Made by a program: the position numbers and the translations under genes. Shown here piece by piece: positions 33,700-42,169 of a DNA stretch of 64,000 bases. Source of the stretch: JBLXBZ01 sp048265185. GTDB taxonomy: Bacteria > Pseudomonadota > Alphaproteobacteria > Rhizobiales > Stappiaceae. How positions within the stretch are numbered: the first letter of the stretch is position 1; the number at the start of each line of letters is the position of its first letter. The stretch spans positions 496,001 to 560,000 of the forward strand of contig JBLXBZ010000001.1 of NCBI GenBank assembly GCA_048265185.1, given 5' to 3'. Below the pieces are notes generated by a model, which did not search any database, was not told the DNA's origin, and saw only the letters and a list, made by a program, of their open reading frames with translations.

Positions 33700-34869
33700 T
33701 CAGTTTCCACCAGCGCCATCGGATTTTTCACGCTCGGCACGGAGCTTACGCTCCACCTCACGCCATTTGGCGACGTTTTTGCGATGTTGCTCATAGGTTT
33801 CCGCGAAAACATGTCCGCCAGTCCCGTCAGCGACAAAATACAAATCCTTGGTGCGAGAGGGGTTGGCCACCGCCTCCATGGAAGCGCGTCCCGGGTTGCC
33901 AATGGGCCCCGGCGGCAATCTGTCAATCTGATAGGTGTTATATGGATTTTGTGAATTCAACTCGGATTTTGTGATCGCCGAACGATCTTTCTCCCAAGCT
34001 TCACCGCCATATAATCCGTAAATAATTGTCGGATCCGATTGCAACCGCATGTTCTGATTTAGGCGATTGACGAAAACGCCTGCGACACGCGGACGCTCGT
34101 CAGCCTTACCCGTTTCTTTCTCCACGATCGAAGCGAGAATCACAAGTTTCTCAGGGGTTTCAATAGGCAAACCGTCGGTGCGACGATCCCAAATCTCCTG
34201 AAGCGCCTTCGATTGAGCTTTCGTCATCTGATCAATGATTTGAGCCCGGGTGGCGCCGCGCGTAAAACGGTATGTTTCAGGTAGAAGCGACCCTTCAGGC
34301 GGAATAGAAGTCAAACGCCCTACAAGTATCTTATCTTCATTCAGACGATCGACGATTTGCGCGCTCGTCCATCCCTCAGGAATGGTGACGCTATGATAGA
34401 CCGCCTTCCCCTCGACGAGATCCTCCATAACCTCACGCATGGACATATGAGCGCGAAAGGCGTATTCGCCCGCTTGTAGTTTGGGCGCGTTTTTGTAGAG
34501 CCGGACGCCAACCTCGAAAACGATTGCTTCGGATATAACGCCTTGGCTTTCAAGAGTTCCCGCTATGGACGACAACCCTGAACCAGGCGGCACGATGACA
34601 GTGCGCTCTTGAGCCAATGGCCCGGGCGCGTCGAACATTTGCTTTCCAAAGTAAAGCAACGCGCCGCCGGTCACCACCCCCAGCACGATGACCGTCAGAA
34701 TGAAGTTGACGAATATAACCAGAGGGTTGCGAACGTGTCTCGATCGCGTTGGCGGCGCGGGCGCCGGCTCGGGCTGAATGGCCTCGCGCGGGCTTTTGGG
34801 ATTCACCCGCACTTCGCCGCCGTTTTCGCTGGCCTGTTCGCTATCAGGAGTTTCAGACTCGGTCATCAA
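33700..34869 (-). CDS. mltG: Endolytic murein transglycosylase MltG
   Basis: A membrane-anchored lytic transglycosylase that cuts nascent glycan strands and limits their length. A Pro- and Glu-rich cytoplasmic tail (residues 1-45) precedes one transmembrane helix (about 49-72), a LysM-like region and the YceG domain. The catalytic Glu250 lies in ASIVEKETGK, and the conserved RLPPGPIGNPG is near the C-terminus. Length is 389 residues, within the usual range. It is encoded after fabF, as in many alphaproteobacteria. Confidence 0.94.
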   Translation of the reverse strand: MMTESETPDSEQASENGGEVRVNPKSPREAIQPEPAPAPPTRSRHVRNPLVIFVNFILTVIVLGVVTGGALLYFGKQMFDAPGPLAQERTVIVPPGSGLSSIAGTLESQGVISEAIVFEVGVRLYKNAPKLQAGEYAFRAHMSMREVMEDLVEGKAVYHSVTIPEGWTSAQIVDRLNEDKILVGRLTSIPPEGSLLPETYRFTRGATRAQIIDQMTKAQSKALQEIWDRRTDGLPIETPEKLVILASIVEKETGKADERPRVAGVFVNRLNQNMRLQSDPTIIYGLYGGEAWEKDRSAITKSELNSQNPYNTYQIDRLPPGPIGNPGRASMEAVANPSRTKDLYFVADGTGGHVFAETYEQHRKNVAKWREVERKLRAEREKSDGAGGN

Positions 34870-34938
34870 TAGTCATCCGGTTAAACATCAAAGCATGCTG
34901 AACTTCAGATACCTTTAAATTGTGTCTGAAGATCGATT

Positions 34939-36204
34939 TCAAGCAGGCGCTTTCCGGAAAACAAGAGAGGCGTTCGTTCCGCCAAATCCAAACGAATTCG
35001 ACAAAGCAACGTCAATATCAAGCTTTTTGGCTTTGTTTGCGACGAGATCGATTTCCGTGTCCACGGATGGGTTCTCCAAATTGATTGTCGGAGGAACCAC
35101 GCCGTCACGAATGGCCAGCAGAGAGAAAATCGCCTCGATCGCTCCAGCGGCGCCAAGCAGATGGCCCGTTGCCGATTTGGTCGATGACATGGTCAGATTT
35201 TTGGCGGCGTCCCCGGCAAGTCGCTGAATCGCTCCAAGCTCGATCTCATCGCCCAAAGGCGTTGAAGTGCCATGCGCATTAACATATTGCACGTCGGCCG
35301 CAGCCACGCCCGCACGTTTCAACGCCGCATCCATGCACCGATAAGCGCCATCGCCGTCAGACGAAGGCGCGGTTATATGATGGGCGTCTCCGGACATGCC
35401 ATAGCCAATTACTTCACCGTAAATCTTTGCGCCGCGGCGAATCGCATGCTCATATTCTTCAAGTACGACGACGCCTGCGCCTTCGCCCATGACAAAGCCG
35501 TCACGATCTCGGTCGTACGGACGCGATGCGCGCTTCGGATCGTCGTTGAAACCGGTGGATAACGCGCGGCACGCGGCGAAACCTGCCAGCGACAACCTGC
35601 AAACGGGAGATTCCGTTCCGCCCGCCACCATAATGTCGGCGTCGCCGAAAGCGATCAAACGGGAGGCGTCGCCAATCGCGTGAGCGCCGGTCGAACATGC
35701 GGTGACCACAGCATGATTCGGCCCCTTCAACCCATGACGGATGGACACATATCCTCCAGCAAGGTTGATCAATCGCCCCGGAATGAAAAACGGGCTAATT
35801 CTGCGCGGTCCCTTATCCCGCAGCGTCAAGGCCGCGGTTTCGATGCCCTGCAATCCACCGATTCCAGAACCGATCAAAACGCCAGAGCGAATCTGATCTT
35901 CATAATCGGTGGGCTTCCAGTCAGCGTCGGCCAGAGCCTGATCCGCGGCGGCCATCGCATAGACGATAAAATCGTCAACTTTGCGTTGTTCCTTCGGATC
36001 CATCCAATCGTCAGGATTGAACGTCCCATCGGAGCCGTCGCCCCGGGGAATTTGACAAGCGATCTGGCAAGCCAGATCATCAACTTTGAAATCAGTGACG
36101 CGATTTGCGCCGCTCTCCCCTGCAAGGATACGATTCCAAGTGGCGTCAACACCGCTGCCTAGCGGCGTGACCATCCCCATTCCAGTTACGACGACTCGCC
36201 TCAT
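34939..36204 (-). CDS. fabF: 3-oxoacyl-[acyl-carrier-protein] synthase II
   Basis: Condenses acyl-ACP with malonyl-ACP in fatty-acid elongation. The active site is complete: Cys170 in TACSTGAHAIGDA, His311 in NAHGTSTPLGD, Lys343 in STKSATGHLLGAAG and His347. Length is 421 residues. It follows acpP after 64 bases in the fabD-fabG-acpP-fabF order and precedes mltG by 69 bases. Acyl-ACP delivered by the adjacent gene product is the substrate. Confidence 0.96.
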   Translation of the reverse strand: MRRVVVTGMGMVTPLGSGVDATWNRILAGESGANRVTDFKVDDLACQIACQIPRGDGSDGTFNPDDWMDPKEQRKVDDFIVYAMAAADQALADADWKPTDYEDQIRSGVLIGSGIGGLQGIETAALTLRDKGPRRISPFFIPGRLINLAGGYVSIRHGLKGPNHAVVTACSTGAHAIGDASRLIAFGDADIMVAGGTESPVCRLSLAGFAACRALSTGFNDDPKRASRPYDRDRDGFVMGEGAGVVVLEEYEHAIRRGAKIYGEVIGYGMSGDAHHITAPSSDGDGAYRCMDAALKRAGVAAADVQYVNAHGTSTPLGDEIELGAIQRLAGDAAKNLTMSSTKSATGHLLGAAGAIEAIFSLLAIRDGVVPPTINLENPSVDTEIDLVANKAKKLDIDVALSNSFGFGGTNASLVFRKAPA

Positions 36205-36268
36205 AACATTCCCACAAACGCATGATGCGGACGCCTTAACCGCCTCCGCATCATTTGGTTTAAGTCAA

Positions 36269-36505
36269 TCAGCCAGCATTCTTTTCAAGAAATTTAACCG
36301 CGTCGCCCACGGTCAAAATTGTCTCTGCGGCGTCATCCGGTATTTCAACGCCGAACTCTTCTTCAAAAGCCATAACCAACTCAACCGTGTCGAGACTGTC
36401 AGCCCCGAGATCGTCAATGAAGCTGGCGTTGTCAGTCACCTTCTCGGCGTCGACGCCGAGATGTTCAATGACAATTTTTTTAACCCGATCCGCAATATCG
36501 CTCAT
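36269..36505 (-). CDS. acpP: Acyl carrier protein
   Basis: A small acidic four-helix protein (78 residues) that carries growing acyl chains on a 4'-phosphopantetheine arm attached to Ser37 in GADSLDTVELVM. The sequence MSDIADRVKKIVIEHLGV is highly typical. The ATG at 36505 has GAGGAA nearby; the longer frame to 36571 adds 22 residues not found in the family. It lies between fabG and fabF. Confidence 0.98.
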   Translation of the reverse strand: MSDIADRVKKIVIEHLGVDAEKVTDNASFIDDLGADSLDTVELVMAFEEEFGVEIPDDAAETILTVGDAVKFLEKNAG

Positions 36506-36744
36506 TTGATAACTTCCTCGAAAATTCGTTACGGCATCCGCCTTCTTAACGGCCCGTATGAGACACTCCAACCGGTCAAAGGCACTCGGGGGAGACTACA
36601 CCAGTTTGCACTCGCTCATCCAGCATAGAGAGAAGCCCAAGACTGAACATGCATTTGACCGCGAACATGTCGACTGGTCGGCGGCTAGGTAACACACTTT
36701 CCATGGCTTGACTAGCCGCAGGATCCCCGATGCGCAACCAAATA

Positions 36745-36766
36745 CCACCCCCCCCAGTCGTTGGGG
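36745..36766 (-). terminator. Short stem after fabG with a run of eight C
   Basis: CCCC and GGGG around 36752-36766 can form a short stem just downstream of the fabG stop on the minus strand. The plus strand shows an uninterrupted run of eight C at 36748-36755. No U-tract follows. This is a weak candidate in a 270-base gap (36506-36775) that otherwise probably holds the acpP promoter. Confidence 0.3.
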
Positions 36767-36775
36767 AAAACTCAA

Positions 36776-37513
36776 TCAGATCATAGCCATGCCGCCATTC
36801 ACATGCAGGGTTTGCCCAGTCATATAGGCGGCTTCGTTACTAGCCAAATAAACCGACGCGGCCGCAATTTCCTCTCCGCCGCCAAGACGACCAGCGGGAA
36901 CCGATGTGAGAATCGCTTCACGTTGCTTTTCGTTCAAAGCGTCAGTCATCGCAGTTTCTATAAACCCGGGCGCGATAGCGTTGACGGTGATGTTGCGGCT
37001 GGCGACCTCCCGGGCGATTGATTTGGTCATGCCGATCATGCCGGCCTTCGCGGCCGCGTAGTTGGCCTGCCCTGGGTTTCCAGTAATCCCCACGACCGAG
37101 GTGATTCCGATAATCCTGCCATAGCGACGCTTCATCATTCCCTTGATAGCGGCGCGGCACAGACGGAATCCCGCCGTCAAATCCACTTCAAGCACCTGAT
37201 CCCACTCTTCATCTTTCATACGCATGAAGATGTTGTCACGTGTGATGCCCGCGTTGTTGACAAGTATGTCAAGGCCGCCCATCGCGTCTTCGGCGGCGGG
37301 AACCAAAGCGTCCACTTCCTTGCGGTCCGACAAATTGGCGGCGTGCACATGAACGCGTGGCCCAAGCTCCTTCGCCAAAGTTTCAAGCTTCTCAGCACGT
37401 GTCCCAGACAAAGTCACCACCGCTCCCTGACGATGGAACGCTCTTGCTATCTCGGCTCCAATTCCCCCGGTCGCCCCGGTGATGAGCGCCTTTTTACCAG
37501 TCAAGTCAAACAT
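36776..37513 (-). CDS. fabG: 3-oxoacyl-[acyl-carrier-protein] reductase
   Basis: An NADPH-dependent short-chain dehydrogenase that reduces 3-oxoacyl-ACP. The cofactor loop TGATGGIGAEIA is at residues 12-23, NNAG at 86-89, and the catalytic residues are Ser139, Tyr152 and Lys156 in NYAAAKAGM. Length is 245 residues, as in typical FabG. The C-terminal GQTLHVNGGMAMI is also characteristic. It follows fabD by 60 bases on the same strand. Confidence 0.96.
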   Translation of the reverse strand: MFDLTGKKALITGATGGIGAEIARAFHRQGAVVTLSGTRAEKLETLAKELGPRVHVHAANLSDRKEVDALVPAAEDAMGGLDILVNNAGITRDNIFMRMKDEEWDQVLEVDLTAGFRLCRAAIKGMMKRRYGRIIGITSVVGITGNPGQANYAAAKAGMIGMTKSIAREVASRNITVNAIAPGFIETAMTDALNEKQREAILTSVPAGRLGGGEEIAAASVYLASNEAAYMTGQTLHVNGGMAMI

Positions 37514-37572
37514 ACCGTCTATCCTTTCGGGATCATCGGTCTTTTAAATAATCAAGGCGAAAGATACTTACC

Positions 37573-38514
37573 TTACGTTAATTTCTGCACCAAGGCATCA
37601 ATGTCCTGCGGAGCGTTAACCGCGATGGTTTGCGCGTCCTTGGCAATGCGTTTGACCATACCGGACAAGACTTTTCCAGATCCAACCTCAACAAAAGTCG
37701 ACGCGTCGTTCTCCGCCAACCACGAAACGCACTCTCTCCAGCGCACAGTTCCGGTCACCTGCTCAACCAGACGTCTGCGAATTTCCGCCGGATCGGATAT
37801 TGGCCGCGCCAATACGTTAGCGACAAGTGGAACGCTTGGCGCGCTCACGGACACATTCGCCAGCGCTTCCGCCATCACGTCCGCTGCGGGAGCCATCAGC
37901 GCGCAATGAAACGGCGCGCTGACCGGCAACAACAGCGCCCGGCGCGCGCCCTTGGCCTTCGCCAGTTCGATAGCCCGCTCAACGGCGCCGCGATGGCCAG
38001 AAACCACCACCTGCCCCGGAGCGTTGTCATTCGCCGCTTGACAGACTTCGCCCTGCGCCGCCTCACGCGCAATTTCCACCACCGCGTCGAAATCCAGACC
38101 GAGCAGCGCCGCCATCGCGCCCTCGCCAACAGGAACGGCCTCCTGCATAGCGCGCCCGCGTATACGCAAAAGACGCGCGGCGTCAGCGAGCTCCAGGCTC
38201 TCCGCCGCCGCCAATGCAGTGTATTCTCCCAGAGAGTGCCCCGCCACGTAAGAAGCGCATGAGCGAAGATTAACGCCGCGCCCTTCAAGCACTTTCATCG
38301 TCGCCATTGAAACAGCCATCAGAGCCGGCTGAGCGTTGGCGGTTAGCGTTAAAGTCTCTTCAGGGCCTTCCCACATCACTTTGGTGAGAGATTCGCCGAG
38401 AGCGTCGTCAACGGCTTCAAAAACAGCCCGCGCTTCAGGGAAGGCATCCGCCAACGCTTTTCCCATTCCCACGCTCTGACTGCCCTGACCTGGAAAAGTG
38501 AATACGATACTCAT
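37573..38514 (-). CDS. fabD: Malonyl-CoA:acyl-carrier-protein transacylase
   Basis: Loads malonyl groups from CoA onto ACP. Starting at the ATG at 38514 (313 residues), the N-terminus is VFTFPGQGSQSVGMG, the nucleophile is Ser94 in GHSLGEYTA and the catalytic His203 lies in SAPFHCALM. The longer frame to 38541 adds nine residues of no family similarity. It is the first gene of the fabD-fabG-acpP-fabF group and is divergent from rpsF. Confidence 0.96.
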   Translation of the reverse strand: MSIVFTFPGQGSQSVGMGKALADAFPEARAVFEAVDDALGESLTKVMWEGPEETLTLTANAQPALMAVSMATMKVLEGRGVNLRSCASYVAGHSLGEYTALAAAESLELADAARLLRIRGRAMQEAVPVGEGAMAALLGLDFDAVVEIAREAAQGEVCQAANDNAPGQVVVSGHRGAVERAIELAKAKGARRALLLPVSAPFHCALMAPAADVMAEALANVSVSAPSVPLVANVLARPISDPAEIRRRLVEQVTGTVRWRECVSWLAENDASTFVEVGSGKVLSGMVKRIAKDAQTIAVNAPQDIDALVQKLT

Positions 38515-38919
38515 GCGCAAACGGCCCTTGTAAGTGATCAACAGTCATTAAAGCTTCAGCGCCGGCTTTAGGCGATCTCGCCACATGGCGTCCAGCTCAA
38601 AATTCAAGTGGGCAATGACAACGCCCGCCGCATGTGTCAAGTCTTCAGTGTAAATTTAGCTGTGGCAAGACACGATAAGGCTTGTTTTTCGCATTTGTTC
38701 AGCTATAACCCACGCTTCGTCTGGAACTTTGGCCGGAGGCTGAACGGAAGGTTGCGCCGCTGCGAGGGCTTGCTCTCAAAAGCGAACGTGACGAAACCTG
38801 TGAGAAGGTTTGTCTTCCCGTGTCCCCGCTCTCGAAGGATCTTCGAATTGCCTTTCCTGAAGGCTCGAAGAGGCTTAGCGCCGAGTTCTGCGGTAAAACT
38901 TGAGGAAAGGCCGTATACA
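38515..38919 (+). other. 405-base gene-free region: divergent fabD/rpsF promoters and structured rpsF leader
   Basis: A possible sigma-70 promoter for rpsF is TTGTTT at 38682-38687 and TATAAC at 38704-38709 with a 16-base spacer. Downstream the presumptive leader has three perfect stem-loops, at 38794-38811, 38832-38846 and 38850-38864, and a short CCG/CGG stem at 38881-38893. Leaders that bind S6:S18 are known upstream of rpsF in many bacteria, and this could be one, but I cannot confirm the consensus by eye. The frame extending rpsF upstream to 38608 is not a gene. Confidence 0.45.
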
Positions 38920-39369
38920 ATGTCTCTATATGAGCATGTGTTTTTGGCTCGCCAGGACGTCTCGCCACAACAGGTCGAGCAGCTGGTGGAGCAATATAAG
39001 ACTTTGATTGAAGAATCCGGTGGAACTGTGGGAAAAGTTGAAAACTGGGGTCTGCGCACGCTGGCTTACCGGATCAACAAGAACCGCAAAGCCCACTACA
39101 CGTTGATGAATCTGTCTGCGGACCCTGCTGCGATTGCAGAAATGGAGCGTCAGATGCGTTTGAATGAAGACATCATGCGCTTCATGACCATTCGCGTTGA
39201 CGAACATGAAGAAGAGCCCTCCGCAATGATGCAAAAGCGCGATCGTGACGACCGTCGTCGTCGCGACGACCGTTTTGGCGGTAACGAGCGCGGCGGCAAT
39301 GACCGCGGCGGCCGTGACAACCGTGAACGCGCGCCTCGCCGCGACGACGCAAGCCAGGAGGCGAACTGA
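38920..39369 (+). CDS. rpsF: Small ribosomal subunit protein S6
   Basis: Binds the platform of the 30S subunit together with S18. It begins MSLYEHVFLARQDVS; the S6 core runs to about residue 95. A C-terminal tail of about 50 residues is rich in Arg, Asp and Gly. The ATG at 38920 has a strong GAGGAAAGG site nine bases upstream, so the open frame to 38608 is rejected. The stop overlaps the rpsR start by one base (TGATG), indicating coupled translation. Confidence 0.97.
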   Translation: MSLYEHVFLARQDVSPQQVEQLVEQYKTLIEESGGTVGKVENWGLRTLAYRINKNRKAHYTLMNLSADPAAIAEMERQMRLNEDIMRFMTIRVDEHEEEPSAMMQKRDRDDRRRRDDRFGGNERGGNDRGGRDNRERAPRRDDASQEAN

Positions 39370-39617
39370 TGGTAGACATTTCACAATTGCCGACACGCCG
39401 TCCGTTCTTCCGTCGCCGGAAGACTTGCCCGTTCTCAGGCGCCAACGCGCCCAAGATCGACTATAAAGACGTGCGCCTTCTTCAGCGTTACATCTCCGAG
39501 CGTGGCAAGATCGTTCCAAGCCGCATTTCCGCTGTTTCAGTGAAAATGCAGCGTCGCTTGGCCCGTGCGATCAAGCGCGCCCGCGTTTTGGGCCTTCTGC
39601 CCTTCGTAATCAAGTAA
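39369..39617 (+). CDS. rpsR: Small ribosomal subunit protein S18
   Basis: An 82-residue basic ribosomal protein that forms a heterodimer with S6 on the 30S platform. The conserved core CPFSGANAPKIDYKDVRLL and the basic C-terminal helix RRLARAIKRARVLGLLPF are present. AGGAGG precedes the start inside the end of rpsF. An inverted repeat follows the stop. Confidence 0.98.
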   Translation: MVDISQLPTRRPFFRRRKTCPFSGANAPKIDYKDVRLLQRYISERGKIVPSRISAVSVKMQRRLARAIKRARVLGLLPFVIK

Positions 39618-39624
39618 GATACGA

Positions 39625-39662
39625 AATATCGCGCGGCCGTCATGGCGAAAGCGCGATATTTT
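39625..39662 (+). terminator. 11-bp hairpin between rpsR and rplI
   Basis: AAATATCGCGC (39625-39635) is the exact reverse complement of 39652-39662. It begins eight bases after the rpsR stop, and rplI starts about 100 bases later. With few U residues after the stem it may be a partial terminator or a processing and stability element that adjusts rplI expression. Confidence 0.5.
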
Positions 39663-39760
39663 AGTTGATTGCTTTATGAATTCCCGGTTGAGGTCGGCGG
39701 GATTTTGTCCGACCTCTAACCGCGTTAATCATACGCGGGACAGACGGATGAGGTATAATC

Positions 39761-40372
39761 ATGGAAGTTATTCTTCTTGAGCGCGTCGCGAAACTCGGCC
39801 AAATGGGCGAGACTGTGCGCGTACGTGATGGATACGCTCGCAACTTTCTTTTGCCGCAGGGCAAAGCGTTGCGTGCGAACAAAGCGAATATGGCGCGTTT
39901 CGAAAACGAGCGCGTTCAACTTGAAGCGCGCAATCTTGAGCGCCGCACTGAAGCTGAGGGCGTCGCAGCCGGCCTTGACGGAAAAACATTCGTCGTTATT
40001 CGCTCCGCTGGCGAAACCGGGCAGCTCTATGGTTCGGTCGCAACCCGCGACATCGCTGAGATCGTTGGCGAAGGCGGTTTCTCCATTCTTCGCAATCAGG
40101 TGCGTTTGGACAAGCCTATCAAGGTTATCGGCCTGCACACAGTCGCCGTTTCCCTGCACCCTGAAGTCGAAGTTTCGATCGTGATCAACGTGGCTCGTTC
40201 GGCTGATGAAGCTGAGCGCCAGACTCGCGGCGAAGACCTGACGGCTCTTAATAGAGACGACGCGTTCGAGTTCGAACCTGAAGAAGACGAAGACGGTGAA
40301 AACGGCGAAGACGCCGTCGGCGAGGAAACCGCCGGCGAAGTTGAAGCTGAAGCGAACGAAGAAACAGCTTAA
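39761..40372 (+). CDS. rplI: Large ribosomal subunit protein L9
   Basis: Binds 23S rRNA near the L1 stalk. The N-terminal domain has VILLERVAKLGQMGETVRV and GYARNFLLPQGKA, followed by the long connecting helix and the C-terminal domain to about residue 150. A strongly acidic tail of about 45 residues, nearly all Glu, Asp, Gly and Ala, extends beyond the usual end (203 residues compared with roughly 150). A canonical terminator follows. Confidence 0.97.
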   Translation: MEVILLERVAKLGQMGETVRVRDGYARNFLLPQGKALRANKANMARFENERVQLEARNLERRTEAEGVAAGLDGKTFVVIRSAGETGQLYGSVATRDIAEIVGEGGFSILRNQVRLDKPIKVIGLHTVAVSLHPEVEVSIVINVARSADEAERQTRGEDLTALNRDDAFEFEPEEDEDGENGEDAVGEETAGEVEAEANEETA

Positions 40373-40395
40373 TCAACGCTTCTTTGTTGACTTTT

Positions 40396-40425
40396 AAACG
40401 GCGCTCGATTTCGAGCGCCGTTTTT
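40396..40425 (+). terminator. Rho-independent terminator of the rpsF-rpsR-rplI operon
   Basis: AAACGGCGCTCGA (40396-40408) and its exact reverse complement (40411-40423) form a GC-rich stem followed by a run of five T (40421-40425). It begins 24 bases after the rplI stop. It is one of the best terminators in the window. Confidence 0.9.
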
Positions 40426-40602
40426 GTGTTTCTCACCAGCCTCCACCGCAATTCCGGAGTCAAGAATCACCCAACCGTCAACCTTTCACACAAGTTATCC
40501 CCGTTGATCCCGTAATCAAAAATCTAAATTATTTTGTCGTCGAAGAACGCTTCTCCTCACCGCTCTCCCGCGCTAACCATGGACAGGGTCAGGGGAGACT
40601 TC

Positions 40603-42087
40603 ATGAAAGCCACGGTGCAAACAATCGAAGCCAATACGGAACAGATGCGGGTGGCGCCTCATAACGCGGAGGCGGAGCGCCAGCTTCTCGGCGCGATTCT
40701 CGTCAATAACGAGACTTTCTACAGGGTGTCCGACTTTCTCGAACCCTTACATTTTTTCATTGAACCACACCGCGATATTTATGAAAAAATCGGCCAGCTA
40801 ATCCGCGCTGGAAAGATAGCCTCGCCCATTACCCTGAAGACGTTCTTCCCTGCAGATCACAAAATCGCCGATATGAGCGCGGCGCAATATCTCTTGCGCC
40901 TTGCGGCTGACGCCGCCTCGATTATCAATGCGGAAGATTACGGGCGCGCGATCTACGACCTCGCCATTCGGCGGAACCTTATTCGCATTGGCGAAGATAT
41001 GGTCAATATCGCATTTGACGCGCCGATCGACATGCCGCCTGATCAGCAGATCGACGACGCCGAAAGGCGCCTGTTCGAACTCGCGGAAAAAGGGCAGACG
41101 AACGCCGGATTTCTAAGTTTTGGCGACGCGCTCACCGAAACCATTAACATGGCCGCGGCGGCCTATCAGCGTGAAGGCGCCCTCTCCGGCATCTCCACGG
41201 GTCTGCGCGATCTGGATCAGCTGATGGGCGGGTTGCAGCCATCGGATCTGATCGTTCTGGCTGGGCGTCCAGCAATGGGGAAAACTTCGCTGGCCACCAA
41301 TATCGCCTATAATATCGCCGAAGCCTTTCAAGCGGTGGAGCAGCCTGACGGATCATTGAAAACCGTCAACGGCGGCGTCGTCGGATTCTTCTCCCTGGAA
41401 ATGTCGGCGGAACAGCTCGCCACGCGTATTATTTCCGAACAGACGGAGATTTCATCCTCCAAAATTCGACGTGGAGACATCAACGAAGCCGAGTTTGAGA
41501 AACTGGTGGCCGCTTCGCAGAACATGCAAATCGTGCCCCTGCATGTGGACCAGACCGGCGGTATTTCAATCTCGCAACTGGTGGCGCGCGCGCGCCGGCT
41601 CAAACGCCAACGCGGATTGGACCTGCTGATTGTCGACTATATTCAGCTCCTCAGCGGCTCCAGCAAGAACAATGGCAACCGGGTTCAGGAAATTACGGAA
41701 ATCACAACCGGATTGAAAGCGCTCGCCAAGGAGCTCGTGGTTCCCATCATCGCCCTGTCACAGCTTTCCAGGCAGGTGGAGTCACGCGACGACAAGCGCC
41801 CCATCTTGTCGGACCTTCGCGAATCCGGCTCGATCGAGCAGGACGCTGACGTGGTTATGTTCGTTTTCCGCGAAGAGTATTATTTGTCGAAATCAATGCC
41901 GGAAGAAAACACCCCGGAATATATCACATGGCAAGATAAGCTCGACCGGGTTAAAGGGCGCGCGGAAGTTATCGTCGCCAAGCAAAGACATGGTCCAACC
42001 GGCACCGCCAACCTGCACTTCCAGGGCGAGTTCACCCGCTTTTCGGATCTTGCAGATTCGGAAAGATATCCAGAGCCACGGGATTAA
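40603..42087 (+). CDS. dnaB: Replicative DNA helicase DnaB
   Basis: The hexameric helicase that unwinds DNA at the replication fork. The N-terminal domain begins VAPHNAEAERQLLGAIL, and the RecA-like domain has Walker A AGRPAMGKTSLA, Walker B LDLLIVDYIQLL and the LSQLSRQVESRDDKRP and SGSIEQDAD motifs. The ATG at 40603 has AGGGGAG five bases upstream (494 residues); an ATG at 40579 and a TTG at 40534 are less likely. No intein is seen. It follows rplI, a very common order. Confidence 0.96.
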   Translation: MKATVQTIEANTEQMRVAPHNAEAERQLLGAILVNNETFYRVSDFLEPLHFFIEPHRDIYEKIGQLIRAGKIASPITLKTFFPADHKIADMSAAQYLLRLAADAASIINAEDYGRAIYDLAIRRNLIRIGEDMVNIAFDAPIDMPPDQQIDDAERRLFELAEKGQTNAGFLSFGDALTETINMAAAAYQREGALSGISTGLRDLDQLMGGLQPSDLIVLAGRPAMGKTSLATNIAYNIAEAFQAVEQPDGSLKTVNGGVVGFFSLEMSAEQLATRIISEQTEISSSKIRRGDINEAEFEKLVAASQNMQIVPLHVDQTGGISISQLVARARRLKRQRGLDLLIVDYIQLLSGSSKNNGNRVQEITEITTGLKALAKELVVPIIALSQLSRQVESRDDKRPILSDLRESGSIEQDADVVMFVFREEYYLSKSMPEENTPEYITWQDKLDRVKGRAEVIVAKQRHGPTGTANLHFQGEFTRFSDLADSERYPEPRD

Positions 42088-42169
42088 CCGGCCCCCTCAT
42101 TATGGCGACAGCGCGAACAACTTATGTTAGAGCGGTTCGGGAATCATCCTCTATCGCTCACGAGACGCC

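Noticed and set aside
36748..36755. Run of eight C as a possible phase-variation tract
   Set aside because: It lies in the gap after the fabG stop, not in a reading frame or an evident promoter spacer, so slippage would have no obvious effect.
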